A stretch of DNA of 8,565 nt from positions 1 to 8,565 of the forward strand of contig JAATES010000172.1 in the NCBI GenBank assembly GCA_015655615.1, given 5' to 3'. Below the pieces are notes generated by a model. The model saw only the letters and a program-made list of their open reading frames with translations. It was not told the origin of the DNA and made no database searches. This DNA is from Actinomycetales bacterium. Its GTDB lineage: Bacteria > Actinomycetota > Actinomycetes > Actinomycetales > Cellulomonadaceae. The first letter of the stretch is position 1. Each line of letters starts with the position of its first letter. Positions 1 through 8,200 of this stretch are shown here, in pieces. Both the position numbers and the translations under genes were made by a program.

Positions 1-3000
1 GCTGAGTTGCCTGAAACCGCTCCGAGGTCAGCACTGCTGCCCTGTGCAATTCCGGCGGTGTCCACGAGATTGCGGACGAAGCCGTTGTAGCTGTCGAACG
101 CGACGTGGTTCGCCGCCTGCTTGGAGATGGACTGGATCGACGTAGCGGCCAGGAAACCGCCGGAAGCTGCTACTCGAACGGTGAGCGTGCTGGCTTGCGT
201 CTCGCCGTCTGAGGTGACAACCGTGACCGGAACCAGGTAGTCGCCGTCCTTGACCGATGAACCCACCGTGATCGCCACGGTATCGGTGGCGTGCCCGGTT
301 GAGTCGAAGGCGCCGTCGCCAGTGAGCTTGACGGCAAGCCCGGCAGGTGCGCTCGTGGTGTTCAGGCGGTAGGACGCGGCCTCGGAGCCGATGCGCTGCA
401 CCGCGAACTGCGCATTCGCCGTCGACCCGGGGGTGGCCGTGACGGGATCGGCGTAGCCGACGACGGGGTTGCTACCGGTGTCGTAGGACGGCGGGGCGTC
501 ATCGGTGCCGGTGCCCCAGGTCGTAGCGGACGAAGACATCGTGAAGTCCAGCGTGGTGTCCTGCGTCCGCCAGCCGTCGGACAGTGCCGTGGAGCTCTGT
601 GCGACACCGTTGACCGACAGCCCGCCGACGTAGCGCTTGGACGTCGCTCCGGGGGCGTTGATCGTGAGGGTCTTACCGTTGCCCAGCTCGATCTGAGCGT
701 GTTCGAAGGTGGGAGAGTTCACGGTCAGGGTGTCGGTGCCCGGGGTCGCCGGGTAGACGCCGAGTGCGGCCCACACGTACCAGGAGGATTGCGCCCCGAG
801 GTCGTCGTTGCCCGGCTCGGCACCGCTGGGCTGGTAGCCGAACAGCGTGGTGCGGATCTGCTCGACGACTTCCTGCGTGCGCCATGGCCGGCCCAGGTAG
901 TTGTAGACCCACGGGGTGGCGAAGCTCGGCTCGTTGCCGATCCACATCCGGGGGTCGTTCGCCCCGACGTTGTAGCCACCGGTCATGAACTCGTCGAGAC
1001 GCTCTGCGGCCGCCTCGCGGCCGCCGAGCGTGGTGATCAGGCCCTGGATGTTCTGCGGAGTCATCCACAGGTACTGCTCCGAGCTTGCCTCATCGAAGCC
1101 GACCTGGCCGAATCCGGTCACCTTTCCGCGGTAGCCGAAGTCCGTGGGGGTGGAGTTGCAGTCGGAACCCACCGGGAAGCGCCCGTCGTAGTCCCGGGGC
1201 GAGAGGCACATGGTCAGCGGGTTGAAGAGATTCTGCCAATAATTGGTCCGGTCGGCGAACAGGTCCGCCACGTTGGCCGGGACGTCTGCAGCGGCGACCT
1301 CCTGGCTCGTCAGCGAACTGGCGAACTGGCTGATGGCGAAGTCGTCGATGGACCACTCCTGGGTCACGGAGGCACCCGTCACGGCGTGATCGGTCTGGTG
1401 CTCGGGGAGCTGTGCGGCATACTTGCGCGCACTGTAGTCGCTGGCAGCCGGACGGTTGATCTGGTCGGTGTTCTGGCCGCCCGTGTATGTTCCGGCCGTG
1501 TCCCCCAGGGCTGTCTCATGCATGTAGTACAGCGCCTTGGACGTGTCGAAGTCCGAGGCTCCGAACGCGTGGAACTGCGAGATCTGCGCCGAGGCATTGT
1601 CGCCGGACATCTGGTCCGTGGACGAGTTGGCCATGGCCCAGCGGGGGAACTGCCCGGACTGATCGGCATCCAGCACATACGTCTGCGCGATGTCGCTCGC
1701 CACCTTGGGCGCGAGCGTGCTGATCAAGGGCGCCCAGGATCGATAGGTATCCCAATCCGAGAAGTTGGCATAGACGTGTTCCTGGCTCAGGCCGTATTCC
1801 TCGTTCGAGGCGGCCAGGTCGTGGACCGTCGGCAGTGTCTCACTGCCGGTGGCTCCGGGAGCGAGGAACTGGAACTTCTCGAACCCGACATACTTTCCGT
1901 CAACGTCCTCGAAGACGTTCGGGTGCAGATACGACCGGTAGAGAGAGTGGTAGAAGGTCTTGATGTCTCGCTCAGACGCCGAGGCGGCGATCTTGATCTT
2001 GCTCAGTTCGCTGTTCCACTGCGCCTTGGTCTGCGCCCGGATGGAGTCGAAGGCGTCCTCGTAGCCGGAGAAGGGCGTTGTGGTGCCCGCCTTGTAGTCG
2101 TTCGTGGGGATCTCGGTGGCGAGGTTGAGTGACGAGCCGCCGTGATTGCTGCTGGTGGGGTCGGTCTGTCCGAGGGCCAGGTCGCCGGTCTTGACGTAGG
2201 ACATCGAGATCTTCATGCGGATCGTGGTGGCCCCTGTGGTCGGGGCGAAGCGGACGTAGCCGCCGGGCTTGGCGACGTTTGCCACCTCAGCGTCGGTGGT
2301 GTCGGTTCCCACCGTCTTGTTCGTGATCGCTGACGTCGACTCGTTCCAGGCTCCGTACTGGGTGAAGGCCTGTTCGAACTTGGCCGTGAAATACACCCGG
2401 TACTGGTTGTTCTGCCCGCAGAATTTGGAGTTGACGGTCCAGCCCGTGACGGTGCCATTGGTCGGGTTGACATTGACCGCGCCCTTGACCGTGGTGCCGT
2501 TCGAGACCCCGGTGCGGAAAGTGACAGCGGGAGTCGTGCCCGCCGGGAAGGTGAACTCTGCGATGCCTGAGCGGGTCGTGGCGGTGAGCTCGGTCGTGAT
2601 CGACTTTCCCGCGTTGTCCTTCGACGTGAGCCGGTAATACCCGGGCTGGCCTTCCTCATCCGAATGATCGAAGGTGTTGAGTTTGGTCCAGGGCGTGCCC
2701 GTCGTGGGATCGACGGTCGTGGGGAGGATCGGGACGTCGCCGAAGGCACCGCAGCCCTGGGACGCATGGTTGAGGCTGAATCCCTTGAGGTCCGAGGTGC
2801 CGGAGTTGTAGTAGTAGCCAGCGCCATTGCCGGGGATGTCCGGTGAGAACTGCATCATGCCGAAGGGTGCGGCGGCACCGGGGAAGTTGTTGATCGAGCC
2901 GACGGAGCTGCCGCCGCTGGCGGTACCCGCGAGGGTGTTGACGTAGGAGGCGGGGTCCGACACGTAGGTCACAGCCGCGGATGCGGACGGCGCGGCGGTC

Positions 3001-3086
3001 AACCCGGCCGCCAGGGACCCGACGGCCAGCGCCGCGATGAGCGAGCCGACGCGGCGGCGGGGAACGGACGGTCGGGCCTTCGACAT
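1..3086 (-). CDS. GH92 family exo-alpha-mannosidase, secreted, C-terminus cut by window edge
   Basis: Secreted glycoside hydrolase family 92 protein; the family is made of inverting, Ca2+-dependent exo-alpha-mannosidases that trim mannose from N-glycans or fungal mannan. The frame is open from the ATG at 3086-3084 to the window edge (1028 codons, no stop). Residues 1-37 form a signal peptide: MSKARPSVPRRR, a hydrophobic stretch, then cleavage after Ala-Ser-Ala. The N-terminal beta-sandwich spans about 45-310 (NNFPGAAAPFGMMQFSPD) and the alpha/alpha barrel about 335-865. Family motifs are present: FYHSLYRSYLHPNVFEDVDG near 377, WDTYR near 444, MSGD, FDEASSEQYLW with the likely general acid Glu666 (1089-1091), and GNDDLG with Asp761/Asp762 (801-806), including the expected base. 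A NEW3/Ig-like module follows at about 878-975. The visible end (SYNGFVRNLVDTAGIAQG) looks like the start of a galactose-binding-like module. The gene lies 59 bp after the upstream gene with a good ribosome binding site. GH92 assignment is firm; linkage specificity is unknown. Confidence 0.93.
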   Translation of the reverse strand, partial: MSKARPSVPRRRVGSLIAALAVGSLAAGLTAAPSASAAVTYVSDPASYVNTLAGTASGGSSVGSINNFPGAAAPFGMMQFSPDIPGNGAGYYYNSGTSDLKGFSLNHASQGCGAFGDVPILPTTVDPTTGTPWTKLNTFDHSDEEGQPGYYRLTSKDNAGKSITTELTATTRSGIAEFTFPAGTTPAVTFRTGVSNGTTVKGAVNVNPTNGTVTGWTVNSKFCGQNNQYRVYFTAKFEQAFTQYGAWNESTSAITNKTVGTDTTDAEVANVAKPGGYVRFAPTTGATTIRMKISMSYVKTGDLALGQTDPTSSNHGGSSLNLATEIPTNDYKAGTTTPFSGYEDAFDSIRAQTKAQWNSELSKIKIAASASERDIKTFYHSLYRSYLHPNVFEDVDGKYVGFEKFQFLAPGATGSETLPTVHDLAASNEEYGLSQEHVYANFSDWDTYRSWAPLISTLAPKVASDIAQTYVLDADQSGQFPRWAMANSSTDQMSGDNASAQISQFHAFGASDFDTSKALYYMHETALGDTAGTYTGGQNTDQINRPAASDYSARKYAAQLPEHQTDHAVTGASVTQEWSIDDFAISQFASSLTSQEVAAADVPANVADLFADRTNYWQNLFNPLTMCLSPRDYDGRFPVGSDCNSTPTDFGYRGKVTGFGQVGFDEASSEQYLWMTPQNIQGLITTLGGREAAAERLDEFMTGGYNVGANDPRMWIGNEPSFATPWVYNYLGRPWRTQEVVEQIRTTLFGYQPSGAEPGNDDLGAQSSWYVWAALGVYPATPGTDTLTVNSPTFEHAQIELGNGKTLTINAPGATSKRYVGGLSVNGVAQSSTALSDGWRTQDTTLDFTMSSSATTWGTGTDDAPPSYDTGSNPVVGYADPVTATPGSTANAQFAVQRIGSEAASYRLNTTSAPAGLAVKLTGDGAFDSTGHATDTVAITVGSSVKDGDYLVPVTVVTSDGETQASTLTVRVAASGGFLAATSIQSISKQAANHVAFDSYNGFVRNLVDTAGIAQGSSADLGAVSGNS

Positions 3087-3145
3087 GGGGAGACTCCCTG
3101 CGCGATGTGCTGAGTGAGAGCGGGCGGTCGGGGTGCGGGTCATGG
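3087..3145 (-). other. 59-bp intergenic gap inside a probable two-gene operon
   Basis: The gap between the stop of the Ig-like surface protein (TGA, 3148-3146) and the GH92 start holds the ribosome binding site. I see no GC-rich hairpin with long arms and no convincing -10/-35 pair. That supports co-transcription of the two genes from the promoter upstream of 5152. Confidence 0.5.
3094..3099 (-). promoter_or_regulatory. Ribosome binding site of the downstream GH92 gene
   Basis: AGGGAG on the minus strand, 7 nt before the ATG at 3086-3084. It fixes this ATG as the start and agrees with the signal peptide that follows directly. The spacer (TCTCCCC) is complementary to the GGGA of the site, so a small 4-bp hairpin with a 3-nt loop could form over it; this is probably too weak to matter. 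Confidence 0.75.
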
Positions 3146-5152
3146 TCAGCGACCCACCTTCGCGGTCGTCGTGGAGGTGACGGTCTTGGCGGCGTAGCCC
3201 GTGGAGCGGTACGTGGCCTTCACCTTCAGTCGCTTGCCCTGGAGCTTCTTGGAGACCTTGAGGGTGGCTCGCTTTCCGGCTTTGCCGGAGACCTTCTTGC
3301 CGTTGGCGTACCACTGATAGGTCACTGTGGCGGTGGACCCGGGAACGGTTGCCCGCGCGGCCTTCGCCTTGACCTTCTTCCCGACGGTCAGGCGGGTCTT
3401 GCCGGTGACCTTCTTCTTGCCGACCAGAAGGACCGGCTTCTTCACGCTGATCGCACCAGAGGCCACCTCGCCGAGGCTGCGCAGCTGGACGGTGGGCTGA
3501 TATCCGCTGGCGGTCGCCGTGACCTGGACGGAGACGATGGCGCCGAGGTCACGAGGCGTCAGGATGTACGTCGAGCGGGTGGCTCCGGGGATGCGGACCG
3601 CGCCGCGGACCCACTGGTAGGAGACTCCGGCGGACGCGGGCAGGAAGCTCCCCGCCTTGGCGCTGAGCGTCGTGCCCACCCGCAGGCTACCCGAGGTGCT
3701 GATCGGAGCCTTGATCGCCACTTGCGGTGCCGGTTGTACCGGGTTTGTGGGATCGGCCGGGAACGGGTTGGCATCCGCCGCCAGCACGGCCTGAGTAGGA
3801 GCACTGGTCACGGTGATGGAGGGGTAGCCGGTCTTGCTCACGGTGACGTCGGCGGTGATCGTGGCACCGACCTGGGCTGCCGAGGGAATGAAGGTGGTGC
3901 CGGTCGCCCCGGCGATGGCCTGGCCATTGGCCTTCCAGCTGATCGCCGTCACCGCCACGGAGGTCGGCGACTCGAGAGAGGTGGCGTAGCTGCCGGGGTT
4001 GACCACGAGGGTGTCGGCGACCCTCGCGAGGCCCGCGATCGACGGTGCCTGCACCACGGTGAGACTGCTGGCCTGCACGCTCACCGCTGCCGAGGCGATG
4101 GCGGGGCTGGCTCGATAACCCTGCCGATGCGGGAGCACGATGTACTGCACGGTCTTCCCCTGCCAGCTGGACGGGATGAAGAAGGCGCTCGAGAGACTGT
4201 TCGTCTGGATGACGCCGTCCAGGGCCCAGAACGCCGTGACGGAATCGGGGGTCGCGGTGCTCGTCCAGCTCGGGCTCGGCGTGGTCAGCCGGTCGCCCAC
4301 CCGCAACGTGGCAGGCAGCGAGACGGTTCCCGTGACCGGGCTCGTCGCAGCCGAGGTGTTTTCATCGGAGGCGATCGCGAAGAGGTGGATCCGCGACTCA
4401 TCGGGCAGGGTGATCGAGTCCAGCTTCTTTCCGCCCAGGCTGATGGCGTCGGTGATGAAGATGGTGCAGGGCGTGGAGGAGCCATACCGGGGCTGAAGCG
4501 ATGCCACCCGTGACAGGCCGGCGGGCACGCTGCTGGAGCACCAGTCCACGTTGGGCATGGCCTTCGACTCGCTCGTGCCGTCCGAGTAGTTCAGGGTGTA
4601 CTGCGGGCTGTTGGTGATGTCGCTGGCATTACGGCTGGCGACCACCAGGGCGATCTTGGTCGCGGAGCTGGTGGCACCGGAGCCGAGGGCCTGCTTGGTG
4701 TTGATGGTCTGGCCGCGCGCCTCGATGTTGTCCGGGTAGGCTCCCACGACGTCGCCGCCCATGCGATAGGTCAGCGAGGCGTCGCTGGGGTTGGGGTGGG
4801 CGACGTCGGCACCGAACTGCAGCCCGCCGGTGATCAAGTTCGACCGGTGGAAGCCATTGCCCGCGGTGTCGAAGTTGGGTGCGTCGCCCGTGCCGTTACC
4901 GCCGATGCCCTTGTTGTTGAAGTAGTAGTCGAGCCAGCTGGCGTTGACCGCGGGCACAGCGGTGTCGGCCTGCGCCGCAGGGGCGGCGGTGATCACTCCG
5001 AAAGCCAACGACGTGAGTGCTGCCGCGACGGACAAACGAGTGAGCGCACGTCGTGGCGCGCTCAACCGAGACAAGGGGCGTGAGGCTGACAAGAGTGTCT
5101 CCATCCACATCGGCGTGGGCATTGCAGGCGGTTCGCTGCCGGAAGCCACCAT
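3146..5152 (-). CDS. Secreted galactose-binding-like and Ig-like multi-module surface protein, no catalytic domain
   Basis: Complete 668-residue protein. A long basic n-region with several Arg and a hydrophobic segment at about 40-60 forms the signal peptide, with likely cleavage after Ala60-Gln61-Ala62. Residues ~73-263 (WLDYYFNNKGIGGNG ... TLPDESRIHLFAIASDE) resemble the galactose-binding-like module that follows the catalytic domain in actinobacterial GH92 proteins. The neighbouring GH92 has an equivalent block ending VILPSDVKTGIMHIFSIG. Cys205 and Cys229 may form a disulfide. Four Ig-like modules follow at about 270-360, 366-455, 476-560 and 572-665; the last two show the YQW...G pattern. 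The last ~95 residues are very Lys-rich, with no LPXTG motif or final membrane helix. No hydrolase domain is visible. Likely role, by inference: glycan binding or surface retention alongside the GH92 enzymes. The start is uncertain: AGGGAG lies only 2 nt before this ATG, so the GTG at 5149 is an alternative, as are later Met codons. Confidence 0.85.
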   Translation of the reverse strand: MVASGSEPPAMPTPMWMETLLSASRPLSRLSAPRRALTRLSVAAALTSLAFGVITAAPAAQADTAVPAVNASWLDYYFNNKGIGGNGTGDAPNFDTAGNGFHRSNLITGGLQFGADVAHPNPSDASLTYRMGGDVVGAYPDNIEARGQTINTKQALGSGATSSATKIALVVASRNASDITNSPQYTLNYSDGTSESKAMPNVDWCSSSVPAGLSRVASLQPRYGSSTPCTIFITDAISLGGKKLDSITLPDESRIHLFAIASDENTSAATSPVTGTVSLPATLRVGDRLTTPSPSWTSTATPDSVTAFWALDGVIQTNSLSSAFFIPSSWQGKTVQYIVLPHRQGYRASPAIASAAVSVQASSLTVVQAPSIAGLARVADTLVVNPGSYATSLESPTSVAVTAISWKANGQAIAGATGTTFIPSAAQVGATITADVTVSKTGYPSITVTSAPTQAVLAADANPFPADPTNPVQPAPQVAIKAPISTSGSLRVGTTLSAKAGSFLPASAGVSYQWVRGAVRIPGATRSTYILTPRDLGAIVSVQVTATASGYQPTVQLRSLGEVASGAISVKKPVLLVGKKKVTGKTRLTVGKKVKAKAARATVPGSTATVTYQWYANGKKVSGKAGKRATLKVSKKLQGKRLKVKATYRSTGYAAKTVTSTTTAKVGR

Positions 5153-5154
5153 GG

Positions 5155-5160
5155 CTCCCT
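5155..5160 (-). promoter_or_regulatory. Ribosome binding site of the Ig-like surface protein
   Basis: AGGGAG on the minus strand, ending 2 nt before ATG 5152-5150 and 5 nt before the next codon, GTG 5149-5147. The spacing fits GTG better than ATG. Its first base overlaps the last base of the predicted operator, so a bound repressor would sit against the translation start region. Confidence 0.5.
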
Positions 5161-5173
5161 GACAACGCTGTCA
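5160..5173 (-). promoter_or_regulatory. Predicted LacI-family repressor operator
   Basis: TGACAACGCTGTCA on the plus strand, the core of a perfect 6-bp inverted repeat CTGACA-ACGC-TGTCAG (5159-5174). It matches the LacI/CcpA-type pattern TGNNANCGNTNNCA at every fixed position, including the central CG. It lies just downstream of the extended -10 element and over the predicted transcription start, a classic place for repression. By inference, a LacI-family sugar sensor derepresses this gene and the GH92 gene after it when mannosides or related sugars are present. The regulator is not in the window. Confidence 0.7.
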
Positions 5174-5177
5174 GATG

Positions 5178-5206
5178 ATGATAGCAGGTCTCCCGGGTCG
5201 TGGTGG
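5178..5206 (-). promoter_or_regulatory. Predicted extended -10 promoter for the surface protein-GH92 operon
   Basis: Minus-strand TGCTATCAT: -10 hexamer TATCAT at 5183-5178 with a TG extension at 5186-5185. At 17-nt spacing the -35 position (5206-5201) reads CCACCA, a poor match to TTGACA, so the promoter would rely on the extended -10 or an activator. The predicted start is near 5171, inside the palindromic operator, giving a leader of about 20 nt that holds the AGGGAG site. Confidence 0.5.
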
Positions 5207-5221
5207 GGGTCCGACGGCCAT

Positions 5222-5258
5222 CGAGCTGGGCCCCGGAAGGCATCCGGGACCCAGCTCG
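5222..5258 (-). terminator. Hairpin terminator of the upstream GH92 gene
   Basis: 15-bp stem with a 7-nt loop, starting 5 nt after the TAG stop at 5266-5264. Arms are CGAGCTGGGCCCCGG (5222-5236) and CCGGGACCCAGCTCG (5244-5258). The one imperfect position is a G-U wobble in the minus-strand RNA but a C-A mismatch in a plus-strand RNA, so the structure favours termination of minus-strand transcription. No U-tract follows, as is common for actinobacterial terminators. Confidence 0.8.
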
Positions 5259-5263
5259 TGGCG

Positions 5264-8200
5264 CTACTTTCGCTTCGAGGCCTTGGCCTTGACCTTCTTG
5301 GCCTTGGACGTCTTGCCCGCGACGTTCTTGGTGTCCGTGGGAACGTAGACGGCCTTGACCTTGATCGACTTCTTCTTGGTGTACCTCTTGGGCACGGTCA
5401 CGGTGATCTTGCCCTTCTTGCCCGCTGAGATGCGTACAGTCGCAGCCTTCTTCTTGCCGACATAGACACGGATCACCCCGGTGGGGTAGCTTCCATTGCT
5501 CAGCTTCTTGACACTCACCTTGACTTTCGCCTTCTTGCCGCGCAGGTACTTCTTGGCGGACACGGTGACCTTGGCCGTCGTCGCCCTGGAGACCTTGACC
5601 GTCACCCGGCCGCTGGTCGAGGCGAGATGGCTGGCAGATCCCAGGTAGGCCGCAGTGACCGCATGGGTGCCCGCTGGCAGGGCGGTGGTCGTCAGCGTGG
5701 CGACCCCACGGGAGATCGTCGCGGTGCCGAGCAGCGTGGTTCCATCGATGAAGCTGACCTTGCCGGTGGCCCCGAGCGAGACACGAGCCGTCAGGGTGAT
5801 CTTCTGACCGAAAATCGATGCGGTCCGTGAGGTGCCGATCGTGACCGTCGGCTTGGGATTGCCGGGTTCATACGGGCTGGTCACACTGACCGCGCGGGTT
5901 GCGGCGGTCTCCGAGACCGAGCCGGTCGCCGTGAGGGTGAACCCTGCGATGCTCAGCGGAGCCGAGATGGTGCCCGTGATCGTGCCGGATGCGGATGCGG
6001 TGACCGTCGTGGTGGAGGTTCCCAGCGAGACCACTACGGACTCTGCGGGAGCGAACCCGGTTCCGGTGAAGGCCAGCGGCTTGCCTGCCTGCACCGAACT
6101 CGCCGCCGTGACTGCGGGCGCATAGGCCACGGTCACGGAACCGGTGGTGGGCAGGGTGTAGGTCTGGCCGGACGCCGGGTCGGTCACCGTGACTGTGACG
6201 GGATAACTGCCGGCTGCCACGCCCGGGACCGCCAGACTGGCCGTGAAGGAGCCATCTGAGCCCGCCGTCACCTCGACCGAGGTCGCCGGTGTCGTGCCGA
6301 GGGTGACGGTCACCTTGTCACCGACGTTCACGCCACCGCCGGTCAGTGTCACGGTGCCGCCACCGGCGGTCGATCCGCCGGGGATGGTCACGGCCGGGGT
6401 CTGGGACGCCGTGGTGTCCGTGCCGATCGAGAAGATGTGCATGATCCCGGTCTTGACGTCGCTGGGCAGGATCACCTTCGCGATGTTCTTGTCTGCGTCG
6501 AGGGTCGCCGGAGTGATGGAGTAGATCCGCCAGGTCGTGGAGTCGGCCGTGCCGTCGGCTTTGAGCCGGCCGGTGGCCGAGATCCGTTGCTGGTTGGTGG
6601 CGGTGTCCGACCACGTGGACGGGGTCCAGTCGGGGAAGGTCACCGGGACATCGGTGGTGGTGCCGTCGGAGTAGACGACCGTGGCAGTGCCTGAGGCAGG
6701 CCCGTTGGTGGCAGTGCCCAGGAATGACAGCTTGGAGGCTTTGACCCCGTGCATGTCGATGGACTGGCCGCGTGGCACCCAGTGGTCCGGCTGCAGCGGA
6801 GCCGAGTCGGGCCAGGTGTAGGTCAAGCCATCGTCGTAGGTGAGCTTGGCGCCGGGTGTCGCACCTGCTGCGGCCAGGGCCGACCGTGGCAAGGTGACAC
6901 CGCCGACGTCCAGGGAACCGGCGTTCTTGGTCCCGACCTCACCGGTTCCGACGCCGTTGTAATCGTTGCTTCCCTGGTTGAAGGAGGGCGGGACGTCGGC
7001 CGCGGCGGTCCCCCAGCTGCTCGTGGTCGACGACGTCATCGTGAAGTCCAGGGTTCCGCCATCGACGGCGAAGGATTCGGGCAACCAGGACCTGGTCTGC
7101 GAGGTGCCGTTGACCGACAATCCCGAGATGTACCGGTTGGCGCTCTGGTTCGCGGCGTTCAGCGTGATCGTGCGTCCAGAGGCCGCCGCCGAGCCATCGA
7201 GGTCCTTCGACGTGATGACGACCTTGTCGAAGTGCGGGGAGCTGACCAGCAGTTCCGACCGGCCGAAGATCGCCGGGTACAGGCCGAGGTTGGCCCACAC
7301 ATACCAGGACGACAGCGACCCGAGGTCGTCGTTGCCGGGCAGTCCGACGCCGGTGGACCCGCTGAAGTTGGCGTTGGCGCAGGTGGTGTCGACGACCTGC
7401 GCGCAGTACAGCGTGCTGATCGCCTTGTCGAGCACCTGGGTGGTCTTGGCCGGCTTGCCCAGCCAGTTGTAGACCCACGGGGCGTGCATGGAGGGCTGGT
7501 TGCTCAGGTAGGCGCCGTTGCTGGAGGAGCCGGAGACGTCGAGCGTGCTCAACGACGGGAATCCGCCAAAGAGGCTATCGAGCTTGGATTCGGCCGCCGC
7601 CGTCCCGCCCAGGGCCTCGATGACGCTCGCCATGTTTTGGGTCATGTACCACTGGTACTGCAATCCGGTGGACTGGTCGAACTGGTCCCGGCTCTGCGCG
7701 TTGGAATCAGGCGCACCGGAGCTGTTCGAGCGGTTGGAGAGAGTGAAAGAGCCCCAGAACCCCTTGCGATCGCGGGGCACGATCCTGTTCGGGTAGGCGG
7801 AGTCCTGGCTGACCAGGCTCTTCCACGACTGGGATCGAGTCATGTAGCGCGCAGCGACGTCGTCCTGCCCCAGGCGCCCGGCGAGCTGGGCGATGCCGAA
7901 GTCGGCAACGGAGTAGTCCATCGTCGTCGAGGTCGCCGGTGTCCACCGATCCTCGATGAAACCGGTGCCCGCATATTGCACGAAGTTGCTACGGAAGTAG
8001 GAGTCCTGCCCCAGACTGGTGGCATCGACCATCGAGCTGAGCGCTCCAGCTGCGTCGAAGTCTGTCGAGCCGAAGGCGTAGAGCGAGGCGACGATGGACT
8101 GCATGCCATCGCCTTCCATCTTCTTCTGTGCCGAGCCCAGATGCGGCCAGTTATACCAGGTGCCCACCTGCTTGCTCATGTTGTAGATCGAGGCGGCCAT

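Noticed and set aside
699..2132. Plus-strand open frame of 477 codons opposite the downstream GH92 gene
   Set aside because: It lies wholly antisense to a clear GH92 coding frame, shows no recognisable domain, and is rich in Arg/Gly/Val as expected for a GC-rich shadow frame.
3087..3145. A second LacI-type operator or promoter in front of the downstream GH92 gene
   Set aside because: No palindrome fitting TGNNANCGNTNNCA and no plausible -10/-35 pair were found in this 59-bp gap.
3107..4513. Plus-strand open frame of 468 codons opposite the Ig-like surface protein
   Set aside because: Low-complexity Arg/Gly/Asp composition, no domain, antisense to a gene with signal peptide and Ig modules; a shadow frame.
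5880..6400. Possible tandem DNA repeat in the Ig/IPT-like region of the upstream GH92
   Set aside because: The modules are similar in protein pattern only; the nucleotide sequences do not repeat, so this is diverged domain duplication and not a DNA repeat array.
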